A stretch of 64,000 nucleotides of DNA from Spirosoma rigui (GTDB taxonomy: Bacteria > Bacteroidota > Bacteroidia > Cytophagales > Spirosomataceae), in the NCBI RefSeq assembly GCF_002067135.1, contig NZ_CP020105.1, forward strand, positions 620,001 through 684,000, in the 5' to 3' direction. The notes under the pieces are model-generated. The model saw nothing but the letters and a program-made list of their open reading frames with translations, was not told the DNA's origin and did not search any database. Below are positions 1 through 8,248 of the stretch, piece by piece. A program made the position numbers and the translations under genes. Within the stretch, counting starts at the first letter, position 1, and each line of letters opens with the position of its first letter.

Positions 1-564
1 GATATTGAACAGTTGTATTACGACGTGTGGGTCGATTTCAAGCCTGACATGCATCCCGATGAGCAGATAAAGGCTATGAACACTGCCTTTTTCACCAAGC
101 TTAAGTTCGCGCCCAATACCAAGCATTTCCACTCGCCGGCCAATTCGATGATCAACCAGGTGCTTGAGTCGCGCCGGGGAAATCCCATTACATTGTGCAT
201 CCTGTATATGCTCATTGCCAAGCGGCTGAATTTGCCCGTTTATGGTGTGAATCTACCCAACCTCTTCGTGCTGACATACCGCAATGCGAGTGGGGTGCAA
301 TTTTATATCAACGTTTTTAACCGGGGGTTGATTTTTACCAAGAAAGACATCGATCAGTACATCGACCAGCTAAACCTGAAGCGGCTGGATACCTTCTACC
401 AACCTTGTACCAACACTGACATTGTTCGGCGGGTATTGCGGAACCTGACGCTGGCCTTCGAAAAAAACGGCGACACTGACCGGGTACGTGAGGTCGAGCA
501 AATTCTCAACACCGTCAAAGACGACGGCGACGGCCTGCCCCTGTCCGACTATACGCAGCGATAA
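1..564 (+). CDS. Transglutaminase-like (SirB1-type) protein, 5' truncated
   Basis: The reading frame is open from the first base of the window, so the true start lies upstream and about 187 C-terminal residues are visible. The stretch SRRGNPITLCILYMLIAKRL followed by LPVYGVNLPNLFVLTY matches the SirB1 / transglutaminase-core-2 family, in which a GNPI(S/T)L segment and a following G-x-N/F-P segment are typical. The function of this family is poorly defined in Bacteroidota. The stop codon TAA at 562-564 forms the first bases of a 34-bp perfect hairpin shared with the convergent neighbour. The family call is by motif recognition only. Confidence 0.75.
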   Translation, partial: DIEQLYYDVWVDFKPDMHPDEQIKAMNTAFFTKLKFAPNTKHFHSPANSMINQVLESRRGNPITLCILYMLIAKRLNLPVYGVNLPNLFVLTYRNASGVQFYINVFNRGLIFTKKDIDQYIDQLNLKRLDTFYQPCTNTDIVRRVLRNLTLAFEKNGDTDRVREVEQILNTVKDDGDGLPLSDYTQR

Positions 565-642
565 AACAGTGGGATCGGTAATGAGTGGCTGGCGCATCAG
601 TAACTTTCGCGCCAGCCACTCATTACCGATCCCACTGTTTTA
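562..642. terminator. Very long perfect inverted repeat between convergent genes
   Basis: Arms 562-595 and 609-642 are perfectly complementary over 34 bp with a 13-nt loop. The left arm begins with the TAA stop of the plus-strand gene and the right arm ends with the TAA stop of the minus-strand gene, so the hairpin fills the whole intergenic gap. It is probably a bidirectional terminator, but the stem is much longer than a normal intrinsic terminator and has no clear T tract beyond the stem. Confidence 0.8.
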
Positions 643-1272
643 ATACGCTACCGCCAGCAGACCGGGGCCGATCTGGAAACAGCGGATGACAAGCTGTTCC
701 TGGTGATCTGTCAACCGCACGTGTCCCGTGAGGGTGTCGGCGTTGTCAACAAACGGCTCCACGTGCAGGTGTTCACGAAATGTAAGATTGCGCTTTCCGT
801 ACAGCTTGTACAAGGCTTCTTTGGCACACCAGTAAACAGCCAGCCGCGCTGAATCACCATTGGCGTGGGCAATTTCTTCGTTCGACAGCACCCTGGGTAC
901 CACCCGCTGAAACTGATCCCGAATGGGTTCGATGTCAATGCCCACCGGGCGCGACCGGTGCAGCACCGCTGCTGCCCAGCCAGCCGTATGCGATAAGGAA
1001 ATGAACCAGGGCAAGTTCACCAGGTGGGGTTTGCCAAACTCATCCTTCTGCAAACCCCAATAGGGCAAATCCCGTAATTCGATCAATTCCCGGATGGCCG
1101 CCCGACACGCCAGCCACTCAACCCGCTGGGCCGGGTGACGAATGCTGCCCAAATCTTCCTGCTCCGACGTGGTCAGCGTTAGCCCCGCCTGCAGCACTGA
1201 CTCATCTTCGGAAATGGGGCGCAGGAGAACCGTACAGTCGTCGTTGAGTTGCAGAAATACTGGCGCGGCCAT
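640..1272 (-). CDS. 4'-phosphopantetheinyl transferase superfamily protein
   Basis: The 210-residue product transfers the phosphopantetheine arm of CoA to carrier proteins, by family. The Sfp-type motifs are visible: VGIDIEPI (Mg-binding Asp and Glu) and WCAKEALYKLYGK (the W-x-x-KEA signature). The ATG at 1270-1272 (protein begins MAAPVFLQ) is preferred over an in-frame ATG at 1363-1365, because the latter would leave only 5 nt before the divergent WD40 start. Whether it serves fatty acid synthesis (AcpS-like) or secondary metabolism cannot be told; no carrier protein gene is nearby. Confidence 0.85.
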   Translation of the reverse strand: MAAPVFLQLNDDCTVLLRPISEDESVLQAGLTLTTSEQEDLGSIRHPAQRVEWLACRAAIRELIELRDLPYWGLQKDEFGKPHLVNLPWFISLSHTAGWAAAVLHRSRPVGIDIEPIRDQFQRVVPRVLSNEEIAHANGDSARLAVYWCAKEALYKLYGKRNLTFREHLHVEPFVDNADTLTGHVRLTDHQEQLVIRCFQIGPGLLAVAY

Positions 1273-1370
1273 TAAATTAAAATTACGGTTTGCATGTTTA
1301 TAGTCGACATAAAATAGACCGATAGCCAGGGCAATAGCCGACATTCGCGGGTCAATATTCGACATTAATC

Positions 1371-2270
1371 ATGCAGGTTCAAAAAATCGACACCTTCGGC
1401 GGCCACCGCGACGGTGTTTATGCGCTCGAACGGGGGACCGCAGCCAATCAGTTTTTTTCGGCCGGGGGCGACGGGCTGGTAGTACGGTGGCTGCTAGACA
1501 AACCCGATATGGGCGAATTGGTGGCTCAGGTGCCGGCATCTGTATACGCGCTTGCCCTGCATTCGGCAACCGGTTTGCTGTGGGTGGGTCAGAACTACGA
1601 AGGACTTCACCTGATTGACCCGGTACAGAAACAGGAAGTTGCTTCAATTAAACTGACGTCGGCGGCCATATTCGCGATTGCCTTTCATAAACATGATGCC
1701 TTCATCGCACTTTCCGATGGGGTCGTTGTCGTGCTCGATACGAACAAACTCGTCGTTCGGAAGCATTTGAAAGCCTCCGATCAGTCGGCACGGTGCGTGG
1801 CCGTAAATCCGGTGGAGCGGGAACTGGCCGTTGGCTACAGCGATACAACCGTCCGGATCTTTGATCTGGAAACCTACGCGCTAAAACGAACCCTTCCAGC
1901 CCACACAAACTCAGTATTCACAATCAACTATTCACCTGACTATCAGTTCCTGCTCACAGCCGGGCGCGATGCCCATCTGAAGGTATGGGATGTGGAACAG
2001 GGGTACAGCCTTCACCGGGATATTGCCGCACACATGTTTGCCATCAATCATATAACGTTCAGCCCGAACGGCGAGCTCATAGCTACCGCCAGCATGGACA
2101 AAGCCATCAAAATATGGGATGCTAAAACGTATCAGCTACTGAAGGTTGTTGATCGCGCCCGGCATGCCGGACATGGTACGTCTGTTAACAAATTGCTCTG
2201 GACTGACTACAATCACCAGCTGGCATCGGCCAGTGATGACCGCACTATTTCGATATGGAAAATTGATTAA
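1371..2270 (+). CDS. WD40-repeat protein
   Basis: The 299-residue protein has repeated WD-type blades, each ending in motifs such as VRIFDLE, LKVWDVE, IKIWDAK and ISIWKID, with GH/HxxxV segments between them. About seven blades fit a single beta-propeller. There is no signal peptide, so it is probably cytoplasmic and acts as a protein interaction scaffold. It reads divergently from the phosphopantetheinyl transferase gene and lies 120 bp upstream of the divIVA-like gene on the same strand. The specific partner is unknown. Confidence 0.8.
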   Translation: MQVQKIDTFGGHRDGVYALERGTAANQFFSAGGDGLVVRWLLDKPDMGELVAQVPASVYALALHSATGLLWVGQNYEGLHLIDPVQKQEVASIKLTSAAIFAIAFHKHDAFIALSDGVVVVLDTNKLVVRKHLKASDQSARCVAVNPVERELAVGYSDTTVRIFDLETYALKRTLPAHTNSVFTINYSPDYQFLLTAGRDAHLKVWDVEQGYSLHRDIAAHMFAINHITFSPNGELIATASMDKAIKIWDAKTYQLLKVVDRARHAGHGTSVNKLLWTDYNHQLASASDDRTISIWKID

Positions 2271-2390
2271 AATGCACATATTGTGACCAGATAAGCGAAT
2301 TTCTCTGGCTATTCATTGCGAAATACATATTATGGATGTTACTTCACCCTATATGGGTGCGCGTTATGCTACCTAAACCGAGGAACACCA

Positions 2391-3356
2391 ATGAAAATAA
2401 CGGCTATTGAAATCCGGCAGCATACCTTCGAAAAGGGGCTGCGCGGTTACAAAACAGAAGATGTCGACGCCTTCCTGGTTTCGCTGTCCCAGGAATGGGA
2501 ACGTGTCATCGGTGACTATAAAATGCTGAAAATGCAGCTCGAAATGTCGGAAAAAGAGCTGGGTAAGCTTAAAGAAGTGGAGATGACGCTGTTCAGAACC
2601 CTTAAAACAGCCGAAGATACCAGCACCCAGATCACTGACCAGGCGACGAAAGCCGGCGACCTGTATCTGACAGAAGCCAAACAGAAAGCCGACGAAATTC
2701 TGGCCGACGCTCGCAAACGGTCGGCGCTAATGGTGCAGGATGCCGAAAATCAGGCGCGTTACCTGAAAGACAATATTCTCAATGACCTGAAGGTGATGGA
2801 ACATGATTTCAAAGCCCTTGAGAGCTATAAAGAGAATCTAGCCGCCCAGATTCGCGCGTTGGCCAGTAATGCGAACGACAGCGTTGACCGGTTTGAGAAG
2901 AAGTTCGCCAAGCAAAATCTCAAAGGCAAGATCGATGAGGTTACGACTCAGATCAACAACGACATCGATCAGAACCACGCACAAGCCACGAACGACACAG
3001 AACAGGAAACGCCTGCTTCCGGCGAAACGGTCAACGAACTCCCCCCCCTGACGGAGCGTGAAACATCAATACCCGAAGCCATTCCGGTCGACGAACCACT
3101 CGTAGCGGAACTTGACGAGGCCATTGCCCACACAGCGCACGAAGCGGACACGGTCGATTACACACCCGTTTCTGTTGATGAGTCAGCGCCGGTCACATCG
3201 GGCAATGACCAGCCGACTGCCGACGTTGAGACGGTAGAAGCAACTGAGGTAGAAGCCGAACCCCACCAGCCCGAACACGAGCCGCGAACGGAAGTAGTAG
3301 CCGAAACCAGCGACGATTCGAAAAAGAAGAGTGGCTCATTCTTCGATCAAATCTAA
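2391..3356 (+). CDS. DivIVA domain-containing protein
   Basis: The 321-residue protein begins MKITAIEIRQHTFEKGLRGY, followed by VDAFL, the typical DivIVA N-terminal membrane-binding motif. Residues from about 30 to 200 are strongly predicted coiled coil by eye (charged heptads, Lys/Glu/Ala rich). The last 130 residues are acidic, low-complexity and Pro/Glu/Thr rich, ending in KKKSGSFFDQI. The start at 2391 is supported by a GAGGA sequence just upstream. DivIVA proteins localise to curved membrane at poles and division sites. The gene precedes folB by 6 nt and probably shares its transcript. Confidence 0.85.
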   Translation: MKITAIEIRQHTFEKGLRGYKTEDVDAFLVSLSQEWERVIGDYKMLKMQLEMSEKELGKLKEVEMTLFRTLKTAEDTSTQITDQATKAGDLYLTEAKQKADEILADARKRSALMVQDAENQARYLKDNILNDLKVMEHDFKALESYKENLAAQIRALASNANDSVDRFEKKFAKQNLKGKIDEVTTQINNDIDQNHAQATNDTEQETPASGETVNELPPLTERETSIPEAIPVDEPLVAELDEAIAHTAHEADTVDYTPVSVDESAPVTSGNDQPTADVETVEATEVEAEPHQPEHEPRTEVVAETSDDSKKKSGSFFDQI

Positions 3357-3362
3357 GGTAGC

Positions 3363-3713
3363 GTGGGAACAATTGCCTTAGAAGGTCTGGAGTTCTTCTC
3401 CTATCATGGGTTCTATGATGAGGAGCAGAAGATTGGAAATAAGTACTCGGTTGACATCGTCGTAACCGCCGATTTCTCAGAGGCTGCGCGACGCGACCGC
3501 CTGAGCGCAACCGTTAATTACGAAGATTTGTACCGAATAACGGCCAATGTGATGCAACAGCCGGCTCGTCTGCTCGAACACATTGCTCACCGTATCATTC
3601 AGGAAATCCGCACAAAATACCCTGATCTGCAAGCAGTAGAGGTCAGCGTATCGAAATTCAACCCGCCCATTGGGGGCGTTTGCCACCGCGCAAAGATCAC
3701 GTTGAAGGAATAA
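3363..3713 (+). CDS. folB: Dihydroneopterin aldolase
   Basis: The 116-residue product matches the usual FolB length and begins GTIALEGLEFFSYHG, with Tyr54-region NYEDLY and the C-terminal FNPPIGGVCHRAKI. FolB converts 7,8-dihydroneopterin to 6-hydroxymethyl-dihydropterin plus glycolaldehyde in folate synthesis. The start is a GTG at 3363, since no ATG fits the conserved N-terminus. It lies 6 nt behind the divIVA-like gene, and a 36-bp perfect hairpin follows 6 nt after its stop. Confidence 0.92.
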   Translation: MGTIALEGLEFFSYHGFYDEEQKIGNKYSVDIVVTADFSEAARRDRLSATVNYEDLYRITANVMQQPARLLEHIAHRIIQEIRTKYPDLQAVEVSVSKFNPPIGGVCHRAKITLKE

Positions 3714-3719
3714 AAATCT

Positions 3720-3814
3720 GTACAGCACGAAAAGGGACGAGAGGAATAAAGGAGAACCGACTGCATGTAGCGATCGTGTCTCCTTTATTCCTCTCGTCCC
3801 TTTTCGTGCTGTAC
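3720..3814. terminator. Very long perfect inverted repeat between convergent genes
   Basis: Arms 3720-3755 and 3779-3814 pair perfectly over 36 bp around a 23-nt loop. It lies between the folB stop (3711-3713) and the convergent ytxJ-like stop (3819-3821). The sequence is unrelated to the hairpin at 562-642. It is probably a bidirectional terminator. Confidence 0.8.
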
Positions 3815-3818
3815 TCCG

Positions 3819-4148
3819 CTACACCGCCTGCTGCAAACCGGCAAACGAAATGGACATGTGCGAGGCATCGTAGATGCATTCGCCGTTACGAATCAGCAGT
3901 ACCTGCGGGGATTCGTGCTCGACACCAAACTCCCGCTCAATCTGCGACGAAATTGGCCGGTTGGCCAGCAGATCAAGGTAGTAAGGTTTCACGCCCAGCT
4001 GGTCGCTCCAGTTACGTTCCATCCGGCTCAGGGCCATCGCGCTGATTGAGCAGGTGGTACTATGTTTAAAAATAAGCACCGGCTGTCGCGCCGATTCTTC
4101 CTTAATTGTGTCAAGCTGAGCGTCGCTCGTTATTTTGTTCCAATTCAT
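3819..4148 (-). CDS. YtxJ-like monothiol (bacillithiol-system) protein
   Basis: The 109-residue protein has a thioredoxin-like layout with VLIFKHSTTCSISAMAL, where Cys33 is the single redox cysteine of a TC(P/S)IS motif, and SPQVLLIRNGE in the position of the cis-Pro region. This matches the YtxJ family, which is thought to act as a bacilliredoxin-like protein in bacillithiol users. The ATG at 4146-4148 follows an AGGTG sequence. The gene lies 63 bp downstream of a small gene on the same strand. Bacillithiol synthesis genes are not in this window. Confidence 0.8.
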   Translation of the reverse strand: MNWNKITSDAQLDTIKEESARQPVLIFKHSTTCSISAMALSRMERNWSDQLGVKPYYLDLLANRPISSQIEREFGVEHESPQVLLIRNGECIYDASHMSISFAGLQQAV

Positions 4149-4211
4149 TGTATCAACACCTATTCTATTGATGAACAAGCAGTTTCGCCGTCAAAAGGTT
4201 CGAAAAACGCA

Positions 4212-4511
4212 TTATCGAATGGTCAGTTTTTCAGCCATTTCGGGTGAGATCGCATCTGAATAAACACCATACGCATCCACGAGCGTTCCCTTATTACCAT
4301 TTTTAGCCTCAATGGCATAAAGGACCGTCGAATCGCCGGGATCGGTCATTCCTTCGAACCGATATACATCCACTATATCGAAGTCGGCGGGATGTAATTT
4401 AACGTCGTCGGGCTGGCAGTGCAGGTGATCATGTTTCAGGTTGTAGTCCTGTGTATATCCCTGCTCACGTAAAGCAGTCAGGGCCTCGGTAAGCGTATCA
4501 TAACTTTCCAT
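4212..4511 (-). CDS. Small conserved Bacteroidota protein (often mislabelled PRPP synthetase)
   Basis: The 99-residue product contains LTALREQGYTQDYNLKHDHL, HPADFDIVDVYRFEG and DAYGVYSD. I recognise this pattern from small Bacteroidota proteins that databases often name phosphoribosylpyrophosphate synthetase, but it is far too short and has none of the PRPP-synthase motifs. The function is therefore unknown. The ATG at 4509-4511 gives a protein starting MESYDTLTEAL. It may be co-transcribed with the downstream ytxJ-like gene and is divergent from kdtA. Confidence 0.7.
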   Translation of the reverse strand: MESYDTLTEALTALREQGYTQDYNLKHDHLHCQPDDVKLHPADFDIVDVYRFEGMTDPGDSTVLYAIEAKNGNKGTLVDAYGVYSDAISPEMAEKLTIR

Positions 4512-4522
4512 TGTGCACGTAG

Positions 4523-4555
4523 TTTGAACGTCATCCAAAGACTTGATTACCTTTG
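4523..4555 (+). promoter_or_regulatory. Bacteroidota-type promoter for kdtA
   Basis: A TTTG at 4523-4526 (-33) and TACCTTTG at 4548-4555 (-7) match the TAnnTTTG consensus, with a 21-nt spacer that is slightly long. Transcription would start near 4562, leaving about 20 nt before a TTG start codon at 4584. Confidence 0.5.
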
Positions 4556-4583
4556 CTACCAGATTAACCATCCGACTATCCGC

Positions 4584-5846
4584 TTGTTTTCGGGACTCTA
4601 CAACACAGGCTTATCGGCCTATAAAATCCTGCTGCAACTAGCGGCACCGTTTAACCCCAAAGCCAGGCAGTGGGTCGACGGCCGACGTGATTGGGCAACA
4701 AATTTAACCCAAAAACTGACTGGAAACACAGCCCCCATCGCCTGGTTTCATGCAGCCTCGCTGGGCGAGTTTGAACAGGGACGCCCGGTCATGGAAGCCT
4801 ACCGCGCCACCTACCCAACCCACAAAATCCTTTTGACTTTCTTTTCACCCTCCGGTTACGAAATACGCAAAAATTACGCCGGGGCTGATTATATCCTATA
4901 CTTACCCGTCGACTCGCCGGCTAACGCCCGGCAGTTTGTGGCACTGGTGAAGCCTGACATTGCTTTTTTCATCAAATATGAATTCTGGTATAACTACCTG
5001 CGTGCGCTGAGAGCGGCCCGAATACCGGTTGTTTCATTCTCGGCTATTTTTCGTCCAGATCAGCTTTTTTTCAAGCCCTGGGGTAGTTTTTACCGACGTC
5101 TGCTGAACTATTTCGACCACATTCTGGTGCAAAACCAGGAATCGGTAGCGCTCCTGAACTCGATTGGCGTCCGCCCCGTAACGCTGGCGGGCGACACCCG
5201 TTTTGACCGCGTAGCACAGGTAGAAGCCACTAAAAAAGAGATTCCCATAGCGCAGGCGTTCAAAAATGGTCCGGACGGCAAATCCCGGCCGCTGTTGGTC
5301 ATCGGCAGTGCCTGGCAGGCGGATATGGATGTGCTGATTCCCTTCCTGAACAGTTTCGACAAGCCTCTTAACGTTATCATCGCTCCGCACGACATTCACG
5401 AGGATGAGATAGAACGCTGGCGAAGCTTGCTGAAACAACCATCGGTACGGTATTCAGCCCTTGTGGCGACTCAACCACTCATCGATGCCCACACGCAAAC
5501 GCTCTTTATTGACAATGTTGGTATGCTTTCCTCCCTGTATCAGTACGGCGAATTCGCGTACATTGGCGGAGCGTTCGGAAAAGGGCTTCATAACATCCTG
5601 GAGGCTGCGACCTTTGGTATGCCGCTATTTTTTGGCCCTAATTACACTAAATTTCAGGAAGCTGTCGATCTCGTTGGTGCGGGTGCGGCCTTCCCCGTCA
5701 GAGACACCGCTGAGTTCATGATAGCGTTCGAAAAACAGTATACCGACCGGACCGCAGCCGCCCACCTGAGCCGCAACTACGTACAACGGAACATTGGCGC
5801 AACGGCCAAGGTTATGGAGGTCGTAAGGCAATTAAGGAACGCATGA
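4584..5846 (+). CDS. kdtA: 3-deoxy-D-manno-octulosonic acid transferase
   Basis: The roughly 420-residue protein transfers Kdo residues from CMP-Kdo to lipid A precursor at the inner membrane, by family. Recognisable segments are WFHAASLGEFEQGRPV near the N-terminus and GGAFGKGLHNILEAATFGMP near the C-terminus, typical of the WaaA glycosyltransferase. There is no upstream ATG in frame; a TTG at 4584 just after the predicted promoter is the best start, and a TTG at 4524 would lie within the -33 element. It is followed by rsgA after 29 nt. Its presence implies a Gram-negative envelope with Kdo-containing lipid A. Confidence 0.9.
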   Translation: MFSGLYNTGLSAYKILLQLAAPFNPKARQWVDGRRDWATNLTQKLTGNTAPIAWFHAASLGEFEQGRPVMEAYRATYPTHKILLTFFSPSGYEIRKNYAGADYILYLPVDSPANARQFVALVKPDIAFFIKYEFWYNYLRALRAARIPVVSFSAIFRPDQLFFKPWGSFYRRLLNYFDHILVQNQESVALLNSIGVRPVTLAGDTRFDRVAQVEATKKEIPIAQAFKNGPDGKSRPLLVIGSAWQADMDVLIPFLNSFDKPLNVIIAPHDIHEDEIERWRSLLKQPSVRYSALVATQPLIDAHTQTLFIDNVGMLSSLYQYGEFAYIGGAFGKGLHNILEAATFGMPLFFGPNYTKFQEAVDLVGAGAAFPVRDTAEFMIAFEKQYTDRTAAAHLSRNYVQRNIGATAKVMEVVRQLRNA

Positions 5847-5875
5847 GCCCTTTCACTCTTTCACTCATTTAACCA

Positions 5876-6802
5876 TTGCAAAAAGGCTTAATTCTTCGGT
5901 CCACCGGGTCCTGGTACGACGTTCGTAACGCGGATGGACATATATTTCAGGGGCGGTTGAAAGGCAAATTCAAACTTAAGGGTTTGAAAGTGACCAATCC
6001 GATCGCGGTGGGTGATATTGTCCTGTTCGAGGTAGAAGACAAGACGGAGAACACGGCTATTATTTCGGATATTGCTCCCCGCAAAAATTACATCATCCGG
6101 CAGTCGGTTCACAAAACGGCCCACGGTCACATTCTGGCCGCCAATCTCGATCAGGCCGTTTTACTGGCTACGCTGGCGATGCCACGAACCTCCCTCGGTT
6201 TCATTGACCGGTTTCTGGTTTCGGCCGAGTCGTTTCGCATTCCCACAACCATCGTTTTCAACAAAGCTGATATCCTGAACGATGAAGGGCTCGAGTACCA
6301 GCAGGAAGTAATTCAACTCTATGAACGCGTTGGCTACGACTGCCTTGTAACATCGGCAACCGAGGGCGAAGGCGTTGACGACTTCCGGGCCTTGCTGGAC
6401 CAGAAAGTAACCTTGCTGGCAGGCCACTCGGGCGTGGGTAAATCGTCACTCGTGAACGCTGTTGCGCCCGACCTCAACCTGCGCACGAATGAAGTGTCAT
6501 CGTTTGCCAATAAGGGCGTTCATACGACAACCTTTGCCGAGATGTTCGAACTGGCTCCCGATACGTACATCATCGACACGCCGGGGATTAAAGAGTTGGG
6601 GTTGATGGACACGTCGAAAACTGAAATCGGCCATTACTTCCCCGAAATGCGTGACCGCATGAACCAGTGCCGCTTTAACAACTGCCTGCATTTCAACGAG
6701 CCCGGGTGTGCCATTAAAGAAGCCGTCGAGTCGGAGGACATCGCTGAGAGCCGCTACATGAGCTACCTCAGTATGCTGGAAGGAGGAGATAACAGGCGAT
6801 AG
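5876..6802 (+). CDS. rsgA: Ribosome small subunit-dependent GTPase A
   Basis: The 308-residue protein is a circularly permuted GTPase: NKAD (129-132) comes before the Walker A GHSGVGKS (183-190), then DTPGIKE. A C-terminal zinc site is visible as Cys265, Cys270, His272 and Cys278. An N-terminal OB-fold precedes the GTPase domain. RsgA assists late 30S subunit maturation. The start is a TTG at 5876, as no ATG fits the conserved STGSWY N-terminus. The TAG stop overlaps the first base of a 26-bp palindrome. Confidence 0.93.
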   Translation: MQKGLILRSTGSWYDVRNADGHIFQGRLKGKFKLKGLKVTNPIAVGDIVLFEVEDKTENTAIISDIAPRKNYIIRQSVHKTAHGHILAANLDQAVLLATLAMPRTSLGFIDRFLVSAESFRIPTTIVFNKADILNDEGLEYQQEVIQLYERVGYDCLVTSATEGEGVDDFRALLDQKVTLLAGHSGVGKSSLVNAVAPDLNLRTNEVSSFANKGVHTTTFAEMFELAPDTYIIDTPGIKELGLMDTSKTEIGHYFPEMRDRMNQCRFNNCLHFNEPGCAIKEAVESEDIAESRYMSYLSMLEGGDNRR

Positions 6803-6855
6803 AAAAGAGCAGAAGGGGCAATACGCACCTGCGTATTGCCCCTTCTGCTCTTTTC
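6802..6855. terminator. Long perfect palindrome between convergent genes
   Basis: Arms 6802-6827 and 6830-6855 are perfectly complementary over 26 bp with only two central bases, so at least 24 bp can form a stem with a small loop. It begins at the last base of the rsgA stop and ends 16 nt before the stop of the convergent CBS-domain gene. The right side is followed by a T-rich stretch. It is probably a bidirectional terminator. Confidence 0.75.
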
Positions 6856-6871
6856 GTTTCTTTACGCTCCC

Positions 6872-8248
6872 TCAATTCGTCATTGCAGCCAGCAGATCGG
6901 CCTGAGTGATGATGTGAATCTGCTCTTTCTCGTCGCGTACCAGCAACGCTTTGTTGTCGCGGTCGATGAGCGACGACAGCGCGTCGATGGTATTATCCAG
7001 GCCAACAAATTTGAAGGGTTTGTCCATAACATCACTCACGTGGTGATCTTTTACGGACGGGTCTTGGATGAGTCGATTCAGGACAGTGGAGTCGGTCAGG
7101 CTTCCTACAATATGGCCGTCGGCATCAGTAACGGGGATCTGCGAAATACCGTAGCGGTTCAGCACCTGGATAGCCTGGCTTACCGATACCCCCGAACCAA
7201 TCGTTGTCAGTTCAGAGTGACCATTTTTGTTATGGACAATATCCCGGGCGGTTTTAAAGGCGCGATCTTCCAGAAAACCGTGGTCTTTCATCCAGGTGTC
7301 GTTGTAGATCTTACCGAGGTAACGCGTGCCGTGGTCGGGTAACAGAATTACCATCACGTCGTCGTCGGTCAAGTGCTCACGAGCCCATTCCAGCGCGCCG
7401 TGCGCTGCCGATCCGCACGACCAGCCCACGAACAAGCCTTCTTCGCGGGCGAGCCGCCGGGTCATGATAGCCGCATCTTTATCGGTCACCTTTACGAAGT
7501 GATCGATCAGGTTGAAATCGACGTTTTCGGGCAGGATATCTTCGCCAATACCTTCGGTGAGGTACGGGTAAATCTCACCTTCATCGAAAACACCCGTCTC
7601 TTTGTACTTCTTAAATACCGACCCGTAGGTATCGATACCAATGGAAACGACGCTGGCGCTTTGTTCCTTCAGGAATCTGGCGGTACCGCTGATGGTACCG
7701 CCCGTTCCTACCCCGGCCGCAAAATGCGTGATCTGGCCGTCGGTGTCACGCCAGAGTTCGGGGCCCGTGGTTTCATAGTGCGCGGCTGCGTTAGCCGGAT
7801 TATCGTATTGATTGGGATACAGTGAATTAGGAATGTCGCGATTGAGTTTTTTAGCGACGGAATAGTACGACCGAGGATCGTCGGGTGCTACGTTGGTGGG
7901 GCATACCACTACTTCCGCGCCTACCGCCCGCAAAATGTCGATCTTCTCCTGCGACTGTTTATCGGCCATGGTAAAAATGCACCGGTATCCTTTGCCGATA
8001 GCCGCCAGCGCCAGACCCATACCGGTGTTACCGCTGGTTCCTTCGATAATAGTGCCGCCGGGTTTGAGCACACCCCGTTCCTCAGCGTCTTCGATCATGC
8101 GCACGGCAATCCGATCTTTCACCGAGTTGCCGGGGTTGAAGTATTCGACCTTGGCCAGAATAGTGCCCCGGATACCTTTCGTGACCTTGTTTAGTTTGAC
8201 CAGGGGCGTATTGCCGATGGTGTCGATGATGGAGTTGTAGTAATTCAT
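6872..8248 (-). CDS. PLP-dependent cysteine synthase / cystathionine beta-synthase with CBS pair
   Basis: The 458-residue protein starts MNYYNSIIDTIGNTPLVKL and carries the beta-family PLP motif NPGNSVKDR (Lys44 binds PLP), the phosphate-binding loop GTGGTISGT and a substrate loop GTSGNTG. Two CBS domains occupy about residues 335-455. It catalyses beta-replacement at serine or O-acetylserine to make cystathionine or cysteine; the length and CBS pair favour cystathionine beta-synthase, but substrate cannot be decided from sequence. The ATG at 8246-8248 fits the family start; an upstream TTG adds only three residues. Confidence 0.85.
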   Translation of the reverse strand: MNYYNSIIDTIGNTPLVKLNKVTKGIRGTILAKVEYFNPGNSVKDRIAVRMIEDAEERGVLKPGGTIIEGTSGNTGMGLALAAIGKGYRCIFTMADKQSQEKIDILRAVGAEVVVCPTNVAPDDPRSYYSVAKKLNRDIPNSLYPNQYDNPANAAAHYETTGPELWRDTDGQITHFAAGVGTGGTISGTARFLKEQSASVVSIGIDTYGSVFKKYKETGVFDEGEIYPYLTEGIGEDILPENVDFNLIDHFVKVTDKDAAIMTRRLAREEGLFVGWSCGSAAHGALEWAREHLTDDDVMVILLPDHGTRYLGKIYNDTWMKDHGFLEDRAFKTARDIVHNKNGHSELTTIGSGVSVSQAIQVLNRYGISQIPVTDADGHIVGSLTDSTVLNRLIQDPSVKDHHVSDVMDKPFKFVGLDNTIDALSSLIDRDNKALLVRDEKEQIHIITQADLLAAMTN

